Assembly: GCA_025869435.1 (NCBI GenBank) | Contig: JAOZVS010000064.1 | Span: forward strand, 1-64,000 | Direction: 5' to 3' | From: Zavarzinia sp. | GTDB taxonomy: Bacteria > Pseudomonadota > Alphaproteobacteria > Zavarziniales > Zavarziniaceae | DNA: 64,000 nucleotides | Program-made: the position numbers and the translations under genes | The notes under the pieces: generated by a model | What the model was told of the DNA's origin: nothing | Database searches by the model: none | Seen by the model: only the letters and a program-made list of their open reading frames with translations | In this document: piece by piece, positions 7,405 to 16,480 of the stretch | Numbering within the stretch: the stretch's first letter is position 1 | Layout: the number at the start of each line of letters is the position of its first letter

Positions 7405-10400
7405 TCAGACGGTGGCCAGGGTGCCGAGGCCCCGGCCGTAACGCGCCGAGACCTGGAAGATGCGCAGCACGACGACCGAGGGCAGCCAGCCGAAATCCCC
7501 GATCGCCGCCGCCGCCGTATAGACGGCTTCGGGGGTGGTCACGGCGATGGTGCGGACGACCGCCGGCCCCGCCCCGTCCAGAATGTCGACTTCATAGGCT
7601 TCCCGCTCCTCGGCCAGGGGCACGTCGCTGCCATCGGCCCAATGGCCGGCCCGGCGGCTGCGCCGCACCCAGGTCAGGGACAGGTTTCCCGCATCGTCCC
7701 GTCCGCCCCCGACATGACAGGGGGCGAGCGGGCGAAGGCCGATGCTGCGCGCGGTGAAATCGGCGGCATCCCACGACGGATCGGTATAGGGAAGGCCGGC
7801 CGGGCCGAAGCGATAATGCCAGACCGCGTTCAGCGCGCTGGCCGGCAGGTCGAGCGGTCGCAGGGCCCGGTTCAGCAGGACGACGGGCGCCCCGGCCGGC
7901 ACCGGTGCCCGCATCGCCTGTTCGGTGCCGAGACGACCGCGCAGCAGGCCGGTGAGGTCGTAGCGGCGGCTACCCCGGGGCGTCGCCACCGCGAATTGCA
8001 GGATTTCCCACTCCCCGTCGCCATTGCGGATGGCGAGAGCATTGGCATTGCCGGCCAGCAGACTGTCGCGCGGCTGGCTCGACAGCGTGCCCGAGAACAG
8101 GGTGACGCCGAGGACATTGCCCTCGTCCCAGAAATCGGCAGGGCCGTCGTAAAGTTCATAATTGGTCACGCCCATGGTGGCGGAGGCCGGCACTTGCGTG
8201 TTGAGCGCGAAACTCTCGCCCGTGGCCGAGGCCATGACCGAGATCACCGTGGCCGGCGTCGTCGAGGCGGCGACATAGGGCAGATGTTCCGCCACCGTCT
8301 CGTCGATCAGCGGCAGGTCGAGGAAATGGAGCGCCAGCCCGACCGGATCGGGCAGCCGATCCACCCGCTCGGGCCGGCCGCCGGCAAGCGCAAGGCGGTG
8401 GGCCGAAGGCTCGACCGCGATGGCCTCGATCTGCCGCGCGCTGTCGTCCGAGATGCGGCCAAGGCGGAAGACATGGCGCGACCGAGGCAGTTCCAGCGCG
8501 ATCGTGTCGCCCGGCTCGAGCGCGAGGGCCGAGGGCGGCAGGGCGAGGCGCGCGGCATCCCGGCCGACCCAGGCTTCCGCCAGCAGCCGATCGGCGCAGC
8601 CTCGCGCCTGTGTCCCGTCCATGACGAGCGGCAAGGCCAGGGCCTGGCGTCCGGCCGCGCCACCGGCCAGGCGGCGGGAAGTCACCGTGGTCTGGCGATA
8701 GTCGCGGGTGACATCGACGAAGCCGACCGCGACCTCGGCCGGCAGATCGGTTTCCTGCGCCCGGGTCACGGTGATATCACCGGCATCGTCGGCGACGAGA
8801 TCATCCGCCCGCAGGGTCAGCACCGGATCCCCGCCCCGATGACGAAAGCACAGCCGGCCGCCGGTCTCGGCGACGTCGATGCCATAGGCGTTGATCAGGG
8901 CTTCCAGTTCGGCCCGGGGCGCCAGCGGCCGGTCGCGCAGGTAACCGGGCACGACCCCGCGCAGGGCGCCGACGTCGACATCCGCCGGCCCGAGCCCGAC
9001 CCGGCCGCAGATGGCGAGCACAAGCCCGGCCAGATCGGCGAGCCCGACCTTGCCGTTCAGCCAGTGACCGAGCGGCCAGAGATCGCCGTCGCCCCAGAAA
9101 TCGCCCCGCGCCGGCCAGGCCGGAAAGGGCCGCGCGTCCCAGGTCCAGACCGCGATCGCCTGAACCATGCGCCCGCCATAGAGCGGCGAGAGCGGATTGG
9201 TCGGCGCATCCGGCCCGTAATGGCGCAACCAGGCTTCGAGCCCGGCGCGCTGGACGAGATCGTCCCGCGTCCCGGCGGAAGAATAGGGCGTGGCGGATTC
9301 GGCGGACTTGGGATCGTAGAAGACATTGGGCTGGTTGGTGCCCCGGTCGATGCTGGGAATGCCCAGTTCGGTGAACCAGATCGGTTTCGCCATCGGCACA
9401 TAGGCGGTCGGGACCGAGACCTCCACCCCGCCGATACGGTCGTGGTGGAGGTTCGACCACCAGGCCCGCAAGTCCTTGGGCCGGAACACCCAGGGCTTGC
9501 CATCGGCGCCGTCGCTGATCGGCGTGCGAACTTGCGCGGCGCGATCGGCATCGCTGGCGTAATACCAGTCGAAACGCTCGCCCCCCTCGATATTCGCGGC
9601 GAGATAGGCGGCATCGTAAGGCCCGCCCCAGCCGGCCAGCCGGTCGAGGTGATCATCCCCGTCCCGCCAGTCGGACAGCGGCAGGTAATTGTCGATGCCG
9701 ATGGCATCGATCGCCGCATCGGACCAAAGGGGATCGAGATGGAAGCGCAGATCCCCGCTGCCGTCCGCCGGCTGATGGCCGAAATATTCCGACCAGTCGG
9801 CGGCATAGGTCAGGGCGACGCCGGTCCCGAGGATCGCCCGGCAATCGCCAGCAAGCTCGCGCAATACCTCGACGAAGGGGTAGTCGCCGGCGCCATCCCG
9901 CAGCGTGGTCAGGCCGCGCAGCTCCGAGCCGATGATGAAGCCGGTGACGGCGCCGGCATCGATCGCATTCACCGCCGCCGCCAGTCGGGCATAATGCAGC
10001 ACCATGCGCCGGAAGGACCATTCCACCGGCCCGCTGTAACCGACCGAAACCGTGTTGGCGGCCGAAACGGAGACCGATAGCTGATCACGGCCGACGCTGC
10101 CGGCGAAACTCCCGATCTCGGCGATCACGGCGTCGCTCCCGTCAGGGCTGCCGGCCAGCCCCGGCGCGACATGGGCGGTGATCCGCCCGCGCCAGGGATA
10201 GGCCGGCTGGCCGATGGAAGCGCCATGGTCCGACCAGGGATCGGGCAGCGCGTTGTCCGCCGGCACATCCATGAAGATGAAGGGATAGAGCACGACGGCG
10301 AAGCCCCGCGCCTTCAGCTCGCGGATCGCCCGCACCACGGATTCGTCCGACGGCGTGCCGCCATAGGCGAGGCGACCGTCATGGGCGCTGGTGGTCACCA

Positions 10401-11388
10401 CAGCGGCGGTGCCGCGCGTCACCGTGTGGACTTTCCAGGCGACGGCAGCGCGGCCGGCGAAGGTCGCCTTGGCCGCCTTGTCGACCTCGGGCCGGATCCG
10501 GCAATGGCCGGCCCGCAGATCGTCGCCGAACCAGCCGACGACGAGGAAGACCGTGCGAACCCCGGGCAGGCTGGCGGCGAGATCGTCGAGGGCGGGATGG
10601 ATATCGGCCCTCGCGTCCCCGGCGCTGCGGTTCTGCGGCCCCTGCGCGCCCGCCGCGCTGTCGGCGCTGCCTGTTGTAATCACCTGTGTGTCATAGGCGA
10701 ATTCGCCGCTGCCCGGGATCAGGGTCACGGCCTCCACCAGGGTTTCCAGCGGCGCCTCGCCCGGCGGCGACACCCGGCGGCAGACCTCGAACACCAGTTG
10801 CGGCAGGCGATTGCCGAAGGGGGCGAGCGGCAGATCCTCGAACACGACATAGGCCGTGCCGCGATAGGCCGGGACGAGCCCCGTGCCCTCGATCCCCTCG
10901 ATCAGCGGATCGGGTTCCTGATCGGTATCGCCCGGATAGACCCGCCAGGTAACATGGCTCATGTCCATCGGCTTGCCATCGGCCCAGACACGCCAGATGC
11001 GGTCGATCGGCCCTTCGCACAGGCCAACCGCGAAATTGCCGTGATAGCTGTAGGTCGTCACCTCGCTGCGCGTCGCGCCGCCGCCGCCGCCCTTGCCGCC
11101 GCCGCCCGAGCTTTCGGTGCCGGCCTGCTCGCGGAAGCGGGTCGCCCAGATCACCTGGCCGGACAGGCGGAGGCGCCCGGCCATCTCGGGCAGGGGCGCG
11201 CCCTCGGTCGAGGTCTGCACATTGGTATCGGACAGGCGCGGCCCCTCGCGCGTGATCGTCGTGCCGAACAATTGCCGGTCGATATAGGCCCCGGCGAGCG
11301 ATGCCGCGACGGCCGCCGTCGCCGACAGCCACACGGGCGCGCCCGCGGTCAGCGCGCTGGCGGCGGTGGTCAGAACGAGGGTGGCCAT
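7405..11388 (-). CDS. GTA giant tail protein / host-specificity protein (RcGTA g15-like)
   Basis: 1327 aa, the largest gene of the cluster. A hydrophobic N-terminal stretch (ALTAGAPVWLSATAAVAASLAGAYIDRQLFG) leads into a tail-hub domain (QVIWATRFREQ, a glycine-rich linker, FAVGLCEGPIDRIWRVWADGKP). A TIM-barrel-like GTA domain follows in the middle (WFTELGIPSIDRGTNQPNVF; AVWTWDARPFPAWP), then a phage-tail beta domain and a C-terminal domain (WVRRSRRAGHWADGSDVPLAEEREAYEVDI) typical of the Rcc01698 family. In R. capsulatus this protein forms the baseplate megatron that contacts the host. It starts 3 bases after the NlpC/P60 gene. Confidence 0.93.
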   Translation of the reverse strand: MATLVLTTAASALTAGAPVWLSATAAVAASLAGAYIDRQLFGTTITREGPRLSDTNVQTSTEGAPLPEMAGRLRLSGQVIWATRFREQAGTESSGGGGKGGGGGATRSEVTTYSYHGNFAVGLCEGPIDRIWRVWADGKPMDMSHVTWRVYPGDTDQEPDPLIEGIEGTGLVPAYRGTAYVVFEDLPLAPFGNRLPQLVFEVCRRVSPPGEAPLETLVEAVTLIPGSGEFAYDTQVITTGSADSAAGAQGPQNRSAGDARADIHPALDDLAASLPGVRTVFLVVGWFGDDLRAGHCRIRPEVDKAAKATFAGRAAVAWKVHTVTRGTAAVVTTSAHDGRLAYGGTPSDESVVRAIRELKARGFAVVLYPFIFMDVPADNALPDPWSDHGASIGQPAYPWRGRITAHVAPGLAGSPDGSDAVIAEIGSFAGSVGRDQLSVSVSAANTVSVGYSGPVEWSFRRMVLHYARLAAAVNAIDAGAVTGFIIGSELRGLTTLRDGAGDYPFVEVLRELAGDCRAILGTGVALTYAADWSEYFGHQPADGSGDLRFHLDPLWSDAAIDAIGIDNYLPLSDWRDGDDHLDRLAGWGGPYDAAYLAANIEGGERFDWYYASDADRAAQVRTPISDGADGKPWVFRPKDLRAWWSNLHHDRIGGVEVSVPTAYVPMAKPIWFTELGIPSIDRGTNQPNVFYDPKSAESATPYSSAGTRDDLVQRAGLEAWLRHYGPDAPTNPLSPLYGGRMVQAIAVWTWDARPFPAWPARGDFWGDGDLWPLGHWLNGKVGLADLAGLVLAICGRVGLGPADVDVGALRGVVPGYLRDRPLAPRAELEALINAYGIDVAETGGRLCFRHRGGDPVLTLRADDLVADDAGDITVTRAQETDLPAEVAVGFVDVTRDYRQTTVTSRRLAGGAAGRQALALPLVMDGTQARGCADRLLAEAWVGRDAARLALPPSALALEPGDTIALELPRSRHVFRLGRISDDSARQIEAIAVEPSAHRLALAGGRPERVDRLPDPVGLALHFLDLPLIDETVAEHLPYVAASTTPATVISVMASATGESFALNTQVPASATMGVTNYELYDGPADFWDEGNVLGVTLFSGTLSSQPRDSLLAGNANALAIRNGDGEWEILQFAVATPRGSRRYDLTGLLRGRLGTEQAMRAPVPAGAPVVLLNRALRPLDLPASALNAVWHYRFGPAGLPYTDPSWDAADFTARSIGLRPLAPCHVGGGRDDAGNLSLTWVRRSRRAGHWADGSDVPLAEEREAYEVDILDGAGPAVVRTIAVTTPEAVYTAAAAIGDFGWLPSVVVLRIFQVSARYGRGLGTLATV

Positions 11389-11391
11389 GGC

Positions 11392-11832
11392 TCAGATCTC
11401 CCCGGGGAACCGGAAGGCGAAACGCAGACGGTTGCGCCACCAGGGCACGATCGACACTTCGGCGACCGGGTGGGCGTTGATGGCATGGATCATGCGGCGT
11501 TCCGCCACCTGCACCGCGCAATGCCGCGCCGGGGCATGGGCCTGATAGGCGAACAGAAGAACATCGCCCGGTCCCGCCTCGGCGATGGCGATCGGCCGCA
11601 GGTGGCGGCCCGCCGCCTCGGCCAGGGTCTCGCGGCCGCTGGCCTCGGCCCAGTCGGGACTGTAGGCGGGCGGGATTTCCGGCTCCCGCCCGTGAAGCTC
11701 GCGCCAGATGCCCCGGACGAGACCGAGACAGTCGCAGCCGACCCCCTTCAGGCTGGCCTGATGGCCATAGGGCGTGCCGATCCAGCCGCGCGCGGCCAGG
11801 ATCACCCGCTCAGAACAGGCTGCCGCCGTCAT
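11392..11832 (-). CDS. NlpC/P60 family peptidase (RcGTA g14-like)
   Basis: 146 aa. The cysteine peptidase core shows TPYGHQ, the nucleophile Cys35 in GVGCDCLGLVRG, and His104 in ARHCAVQV. Such proteins cleave cell-wall peptides as part of the tail tip during DNA delivery. The chosen start MTAAACSERV at 11832 overlaps the end of the DUF2163 gene by 23 bases. Gene order DUF2163, NlpC/P60, giant tail protein is exactly that of RcGTA g13, g14, g15. Confidence 0.92.
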   Translation of the reverse strand: MTAAACSERVILAARGWIGTPYGHQASLKGVGCDCLGLVRGIWRELHGREPEIPPAYSPDWAEASGRETLAEAAGRHLRPIAIAEAGPGDVLLFAYQAHAPARHCAVQVAERRMIHAINAHPVAEVSIVPWWRNRLRFAFRFPGEI

Positions 11833-12685
11833 TGCCGTCTCCCTGGCTGGGGTAGGACAGGATGAAGTCGTTGCCCGGGATATGCGGAAAGCCGCCGAAA
11901 TTGACGGCATTGCCGAAGCGCCCGGCGCAGGTGGCGAAGGCGCGGTCGCAGCCGAGGGTGATGCGCGCGGTATCGCCCGGCGCCGCGGCCCTTGCCGGCG
12001 GCAGCAGCAGGGTCAGGACATCGCCCGCCTGATGCAGGATCTCCGCCGCCAGGCCCGCGTTGCCGCCGCCCGTCCACAGCAGCCGGCCATCGGCGAAGGC
12101 GCCGTCGGCGAAACCGTCGATGCCGGTGACGCGAAAGCTCACCCGGCTGGCGATGGCGCTCACCGTCACCTCGGCGAAGCGGCCGGGCGCGCCAAGATCG
12201 ATGCCGCAGCGCGCATCGCCCAGGGTCCAGGCGCAATGTCGCTCGAAACTGCGGCCGCGGCTCTGGTCGAGGCGATGGGCGAGACCGCGCAATTCCGCCG
12301 AGAAGCCGCCCCGCCCGCGCCGCACCTCGCCGACATGACCCCGGCGCAGCAGGATGCGCTCGGTCACATCCATCCAGTTGACCAGATAGATCCGGCATTC
12401 GGCATCGTCGTAGCGCCCCTCCGCCAGATCGGCTTCGCCGATCGCATCGGCGCGAAGCGCGCCCTCGACATCGAGATTGGAGACGGCGAGCCCCGGCTGG
12501 CTTTCGATCGCGCCGGGCGAGAAGCCACTATCGGCACGGTGTGTCACGCCGTCGAAGATCAGGTCGCGGTCGTGATCGGTGAAACCGAGGGTGACGCCGT
12601 CGCGCCGTGTCAGGCGCCAGCAGCGGGCGAGCGTGGTCACCCCGCCCGCGAGATGGTCGGCGAGGCCGGGCGGCAGATCCTTCAC
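11810..12685 (-). CDS. DUF2163 baseplate protein (RcGTA g13-like)
   Basis: 291 aa. The opening (MKDLPPGLADHLAGGVTTLARCWRLTRRDGVTLGFTDHDRDL) and the later FSAELRGLAHRLDQSRGRSFERHCAWTLGDARCGIDL segment are diagnostic of DUF2163 tail proteins. It contains several cysteines in the C-terminal part, as in the RcGTA iron-binding hub protein. ATGA overlap with the upstream DUF2460 gene indicates coupling. Confidence 0.92.
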   Translation of the reverse strand: MKDLPPGLADHLAGGVTTLARCWRLTRRDGVTLGFTDHDRDLIFDGVTHRADSGFSPGAIESQPGLAVSNLDVEGALRADAIGEADLAEGRYDDAECRIYLVNWMDVTERILLRRGHVGEVRRGRGGFSAELRGLAHRLDQSRGRSFERHCAWTLGDARCGIDLGAPGRFAEVTVSAIASRVSFRVTGIDGFADGAFADGRLLWTGGGNAGLAAEILHQAGDVLTLLLPPARAAAPGDTARITLGCDRAFATCAGRFGNAVNFGGFPHIPGNDFILSYPSQGDGNDGGSLF

Positions 12686-13302
12686 GGCAGCACCTCGATC
12701 AAGGGAATGGACGGCACCTGCCCCGCCCTGAAATCGGCGAGGGAGAGGGACAGGTGGTCGATGTCGAAGCGGACCGGCGTATCGAATTCGAAGCCGGCGG
12801 TGATGGCGGCGCCGCCGGCCGGCGGCACGGCGAAGCTCACCAGCCCCGTGTCGTGATCGATGGAGGCGGCCACGGCATCGCCATTCATCGCGACGATCAC
12901 GCTGCCCGCGACCGGCCGGGTGATCGGGCGGACATGAGCCTGCCCGCCCGAGACATAATGTTTAACCAGCGGAAACTGACGGCGATCGCCATCGCCCAGA
13001 CCGACCAATTGATCCGTCATCGCGGGCGTCGCCAGCGGCGGACAGGATTTCCAGTCCAGCCAGTCACGGAAGCGGAAGGCGTGCAATTTGCCGCCCCGCG
13101 CCTCGAAGAATTCGATGACGGCGTGGAGGTCATCGTCCGAACGAAGACCAAGACCCGCCTCGTAGCGTCGGCGCGACCCGGCCCAGAGGGCATTGCGCTC
13201 CTCCCGGCCACTGGCCAGCGTCACCACGTCGACCCGCCGCATCGGCCCGCCAGCGGTGCCATAGGCGACGGAGAGGGGAAAACGCACGTCGTGAAAGCTC
13301 AT
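12682..13302 (-). CDS. DUF2460 distal tail protein (RcGTA g12-like)
   Basis: 206 aa from MSFHDVRFPLSVAYGTAGGP. Conserved DUF2460 features are the N-terminal FPLSVAYGTAGGP, HAVIEFFEARGGKLHAFRFRDW, and a C-terminal beta domain ending in LIEVLP. It forms the distal tail ring that joins the tube to the baseplate. It overlaps the DUF2163 start by 4 bases and follows the tape measure by 7. Confidence 0.92.
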   Translation of the reverse strand: MSFHDVRFPLSVAYGTAGGPMRRVDVVTLASGREERNALWAGSRRRYEAGLGLRSDDDLHAVIEFFEARGGKLHAFRFRDWLDWKSCPPLATPAMTDQLVGLGDGDRRQFPLVKHYVSGGQAHVRPITRPVAGSVIVAMNGDAVAASIDHDTGLVSFAVPPAGGAAITAGFEFDTPVRFDIDHLSLSLADFRAGQVPSIPLIEVLP

Positions 13303-13309
13303 GGCATCC

Positions 13310-13942
13310 TCAGGCATAGCGGCGGGCGGCGGCGAGGGCGCGGGCGACGGCGGCGCCGACCTGGCCCTGGCTGCGGCGAAAACCGGCGACATCCGGCGTC
13401 GAGATATTGACCGTCACCCTCGGGGTCACGGCGGCGGCCGGCGCGCCCTGGGGCTCGATGCTGCCCGCGCCCTCGGGCAGGAACAGCTCCGGTCCCTGTT
13501 CGCCGACGACATAGGCCCGGCCAGCCGCGACCGGCCCGCCGCTGGCGCGGAAGCCGCCGAACAGGCTACCCAGCATCGTCAGGAAATCACCGCCGCCAGC
13601 GGCGTTGCTGCCGGTGCCGCCCGAAAGGCCGGCCAGCGCGGCATCCAGCGACTGGTCGACGACGAGATCGGACAGGCGCAGCGCCATGCGGGAAATCACC
13701 TCGTCCCATTCGACCTCCGCCCCCGAGATCGCATCGACGAGGGATTTGCGAATGCCGCGCCCGGCGGCTTCCACCCCGGTTGACAGCAGCTCGAAGACCC
13801 CGCCCCCTTCCCCCTCCCCGGCCAGCGCGGCGGCGAGATCGCCGGCCGTCTGGCCGGCCATGCGTTCCGCCTCGGTGAAGGCGTCGCGTAAAGGTGTGAG
13901 TTCGGCCGCCAGTTCGACGGCCAGACGCTCGATCACGGGCAT
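13310..13942 (-). CDS. short tape measure protein (RcGTA g11-like)
   Basis: 210 aa, close to the unusually short GTA tape measure. The C-terminal half carries GSLFGGFRASGGPVAAGRAYVVGEQGPELFLP, the classic C-terminal motif of tail-length tape measures. The N-terminal half is helical. The small size predicts a very short tail, which fits a GTA and not a full siphophage. Confidence 0.9.
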   Translation of the reverse strand: MPVIERLAVELAAELTPLRDAFTEAERMAGQTAGDLAAALAGEGEGGGVFELLSTGVEAAGRGIRKSLVDAISGAEVEWDEVISRMALRLSDLVVDQSLDAALAGLSGGTGSNAAGGGDFLTMLGSLFGGFRASGGPVAAGRAYVVGEQGPELFLPEGAGSIEPQGAPAAAVTPRVTVNISTPDVAGFRRSQGQVGAAVARALAAARRYA

Positions 13943-13952
13943 GGCGATGTCC

Positions 13953-14147
13953 TCAAGGGGTCAGGCGGGATTTCAGGTCGTCCAGTTCGGCCCGGCGCAT
14001 TGGCGACGGGCGAGCGGCACGGGCGAGCGACGCCCGGCCGGACAGCGCGTTGATCAGGTCGCGCGGGGTGGCGGCCCAGGCGGCTTCCGCCACCCAGCCG
14101 AAGAGGGCGGAGCCGAGCCCCGCCGCTTCCGCCACCCCGCCGATCAC
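13953..14147 (-). CDS. phage tail assembly chaperone (RcGTA g10.1-like), 64 aa
   Basis: A GTG at 14147 overlaps the TGA of the preceding chaperone gene. The product MIGGVAEAAGLGSALFGWVAEAAWAATPRDLINALSG has the short helical TAC_6 pattern (aromatic residues, then TP..L...L.G). The position between g10-like and tape measure genes is diagnostic. It probably binds the tape measure during assembly. Confidence 0.82.
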   Translation of the reverse strand: MIGGVAEAAGLGSALFGWVAEAAWAATPRDLINALSGRASLARAARPSPMRRAELDDLKSRLTP

Positions 14148-14476
14148 AAAGGGTTGGGCACCGCCCGACCTGGCGCCAGCGCCGCCGCGAGCAGGGCGGC
14201 GCAAGCGGGTGCGGCCTTCAACAGCCCTGCATCGATCACCATCTGCCCGACCGCCGCCTCGCCAAGGCCTGCGGCCTTCAGCGCGGGCACCAGCACGGCG
14301 ACGACATCGCGCAGGCCATAGCTGCCGTCGAGGAAGCGCCGGGCCAGCGGGACGAGACCGCAACCGGCCATCACCTCGGTCTCGGCCAGGGCGGTGAAAC
14401 TGGGCCGCAGGCGATAGACCTGCCCGCCGAGGGCAAGCGGCACCTCGCCGCGATGAGGGTTCGGGATATCGCTCAC
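14144..14476 (-). CDS. tail assembly chaperone, GTA TAC family (RcGTA g10-like)
   Basis: About 110 aa: IPNPHRGEVPLALGGQVYRLRPSFTALAETEVMAGCGLVPLARRFLDG, the gene transfer agent gp10 family pattern (beta strand of a tail-tube-like fold, then helices). GTG 14476 has GAGAGGG just upstream; an alternative GTG at 14488 overlaps the stop of the tail tube gene. It is expected to work with the 64-aa chaperone next to it. Confidence 0.88.
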   Translation of the reverse strand: MSDIPNPHRGEVPLALGGQVYRLRPSFTALAETEVMAGCGLVPLARRFLDGSYGLRDVVAVLVPALKAAGLGEAAVGQMVIDAGLLKAAPACAALLAAALAPGRAVPNPL

Positions 14477-14484
14477 GGTCCCTC

Positions 14485-14889
14485 TCACGCGAAACTGACG
14501 GCGCCGGCGGATTCGAGGGTGATGGAGAAAGTCTCCTCCCCGTCGTGATTGCCGGCGTAGTCGAGGGCGGTGATCAGGCAGGGCGCGGTCACGGTGGAGC
14601 CATCGCCCCGCGTGATGCGCCAGTTGCGCCGGGTCCGCCCCATGAAGAGATCGCGCGCCGTATCATGGGCGCTGCCGCTGTCGAAGACCCCGGCGCCGGA
14701 GAAGCTGAAGGACTGGATGCCCGCGCCATCGAGCAATTCGCGCTGGCCGGCGGAATCCTTGCTCGTGGTCTCGACCGGTTTCAGCCGGGCCTTGAGGCCG
14801 GTGGAGCGAAGGCCGGCGATGGTGGCATAGGCTCCGGCGCCGGTGGTATCGACCCGCAGAAGGAACAGGTCGCCGCGTTGCTTGCTCAT
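14485..14889 (-). CDS. major tail (tube) protein (RcGTA g9-like)
   Basis: 134 aa beginning MSKQRGDLFLLRVDTTGAGAYATIAGLRSTGLKARLKPVETTSKDSAG. This is the TP901-1/GTA major tail protein pattern: a beta-rich tube subunit with the conserved WRITRGDGSTVTAPCLI and NHDGEETFSITLESAG segments. It lies between the tail terminator and the tail chaperone, as in RcGTA. Confidence 0.92.
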   Translation of the reverse strand: MSKQRGDLFLLRVDTTGAGAYATIAGLRSTGLKARLKPVETTSKDSAGQRELLDGAGIQSFSFSGAGVFDSGSAHDTARDLFMGRTRRNWRITRGDGSTVTAPCLITALDYAGNHDGEETFSITLESAGAVSFA

Positions 14890-14902
14890 GGAAGGGCTCC
14901 GC

Positions 14903-15322
14903 TCAATAGGGATCGACGGGTTCGGTCGCGATGCGCAGGCGCATGACGCCATGGGCGGTCACGCCGTCGTCATCGTCGAGGATGGTGGTGAAGGCAACGC
15001 GTGAGGTCACGCAGCGATACGGCGCGGCCAGGGTCAGCGGCTGGCGGTGCAGGGCTTCGGTCAGGGCCGAAAGGATGCGCTTCACCTCCGCCCGGCCGCG
15101 ATAGCGCGACCAGACGTGCAGCGTCACCTCGTGGCGCTGGCCGCCCCGTGTCGCGCTGTCGTCGGCGGTCACCGCGTCCTCGCCGATGACGACATGGGGA
15201 AAGCCGCCGCCCTCCGGCCTTCGGTCATGCAACCGGTCGCCGATCAGAAGACCGAGGGGAGCATGGCCGGCCAGACGGGCGAACAGCGCCGTCTGCACCG
15301 CCAGCGATGCATCAGGTGTCAT
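14903..15322 (-). CDS. DUF3168 tail terminator (RcGTA g8-like)
   Basis: 139 aa. DUF3168 features: LFARLAGHAPLGLLIGDRLHDRRPEGGGFPHVVIGEDAV, HEVTLHVWSRYRGRAEVKRI and a C-terminal strand VMRLRIATEPVDPY. Such proteins cap the tail tube at the head side. It overlaps the preceding small gene by 11 bases. Confidence 0.9.
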   Translation of the reverse strand: MTPDASLAVQTALFARLAGHAPLGLLIGDRLHDRRPEGGGFPHVVIGEDAVTADDSATRGGQRHEVTLHVWSRYRGRAEVKRILSALTEALHRQPLTLAAPYRCVTSRVAFTTILDDDDGVTAHGVMRLRIATEPVDPY

Positions 15323-15581
15323 CGGCGATCGCCTCCCTCAGGGCCGTCGATATCTCGGCGGCAAGATCGAGTCCGGCGATGGCATCCCGTAGCCGGGGCC
15401 GCGCCCCTTGTGCCACCGTGCCGAATTCGCGGGTCTGCGCCCCGGCCGAAAGGGCGACGCGGCGGATATCCCCCACCGCATCCACCGCGCCGCCGAGATC
15501 GGTCGCCAATGCTTCCGCCCGATCGTCGAGAGCGGCGGCCACGCGGTCCCCGATCCGGGACATGAGGCTCGCGATACTCAT
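15312..15581 (-). CDS. small head-tail region protein, 89 aa (HK97 gp10-like?)
   Basis: A mostly helical protein (MSIASLMSRIGDRVAAALDDRAEALATDLGGAVDAVGDI). It lies between the head-tail adaptor and DUF3168 genes, where many siphophages have an HK97-gp10-like gene but RcGTA has none. The sequence is too short and alanine-rich for firm assignment. Overlaps on both sides show it is a translated operon member. Confidence 0.6.
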   Translation of the reverse strand: MSIASLMSRIGDRVAAALDDRAEALATDLGGAVDAVGDIRRVALSAGAQTREFGTVAQGARPRLRDAIAGLDLAAEISTALREAIADDT

Positions 15582-15904
15582 TGCCCGCCTCCTTCCCGCG
15601 CCAGCAGCACCAGATAATCCCGACGCGGCCGGGGCAGGATGGCGAGAATGTCCAGCACCCGGCCCCGCCAGACCAGACGCCAGTCGGCCGAAAGGTCGGC
15701 GCGGGCGCGCAGGGTGACGCGCCAGTTCACCTCCGCCTGGCGGGCGTCGGCTTCGACCGGCTCGCTGCCGGTGGTTGCCTCGACCGCGGCCCAGACCTCG
15801 GGCAGCGTGTCGACCGGCACCCAGCTCAGGGCGCCGCCGCCCGCGCCGTCGTCGCCCAGCACCGGCCGCTCGAAGGCGATCCGCTCACGCAAGCGCCCGA
15901 TCAC
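15578..15904 (-). CDS. head-tail adaptor / joining protein (RcGTA g7-like)
   Basis: 108 aa from a GTG at 15904 that overlaps the stop of the g6-like gene. It begins VIGRLRERIAFERPVLGDDGAGGG and ends with WRVTLRARADLSADWRLVWRGRVLDILAILPRPRRDYLVLLARE, the phage head-tail joining family. It forms the ring between portal/connector and the tail. Confidence 0.88.
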   Translation of the reverse strand: MIGRLRERIAFERPVLGDDGAGGGALSWVPVDTLPEVWAAVEATTGSEPVEADARQAEVNWRVTLRARADLSADWRLVWRGRVLDILAILPRPRRDYLVLLAREGGGQ

Positions 15905-16479
15905 AGCCGCACCACGCGGTAAGGCGCCCACAGCGCCTCGACCCCGAGCGGCAGGGGCCGCAGCCCCTCGCCCCCCGCCTCGCGGCTTTCGAACAGATGG
16001 CCGACCAGAAGGGCCATGCCCCGCCGGATCGGCTCCGGCACATCGGCGCCGGCATCGCCGTAGCCTGCCGTGTAATCGACCGAGATCCCGTTGACGCAGC
16101 GCCCCATGGACGGTGTCGCCGTGCCCGCGCGCAGCACCAGCCGGCCGGGTGTCGCCACCCGGTCGGCCAGCCACAGGCCCGGATCGAGGATGGCGGGCGT
16201 GCCGTCCTCGTCGAAGCCCGTCACCGCCGTTACCTCGAACAGCGGCGGCCGGGGCAGATCGACCGCCCGCCGGCCCGGCGGCCAGCGGTCGAGCCACAGG
16301 CGCAGGCCCTGACGGATCAGGGTCCGGCCCAGATGGGCCTCCGCCATCTGGCGGGCGGCGAGGATGAGGGCGGCGACGAGACCGTCCTCGGCATCGGTGT
16401 CGAGGCGAAGGTGCAACCGCGCCTCCGCCAGCGACAGGGGCTCGACCGCGGGGGCCGAGACGCGCTCGAGACCCGCCAT
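15901..16479 (-). CDS. head-tail connector protein (RcGTA g6-like)
   Basis: 192 aa. The N-terminal LSLAEARLHLRLDTDAEDGLVAALILAARQMAEAHLGRTL helix pair is typical of gp6-like connectors. The middle is a beta domain and the C-terminus (IRRGMALLVGHLFESREA) is the last helix of that family. It is the first adaptor below the portal. Confidence 0.9.
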   Translation of the reverse strand: MAGLERVSAPAVEPLSLAEARLHLRLDTDAEDGLVAALILAARQMAEAHLGRTLIRQGLRLWLDRWPPGRRAVDLPRPPLFEVTAVTGFDEDGTPAILDPGLWLADRVATPGRLVLRAGTATPSMGRCVNGISVDYTAGYGDAGADVPEPIRRGMALLVGHLFESREAGGEGLRPLPLGVEALWAPYRVVRL

Positions 16480-16480
16480 G

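Noticed and set aside
6742..10080. 1112-codon plus-strand open frame opposite the giant tail gene
   Set aside because: It is the antisense shadow of a high-GC gene. Its translation is Arg/Gly/Asp/Pro-rich with no domain, while the minus strand encodes a recognisable GTA tail protein.
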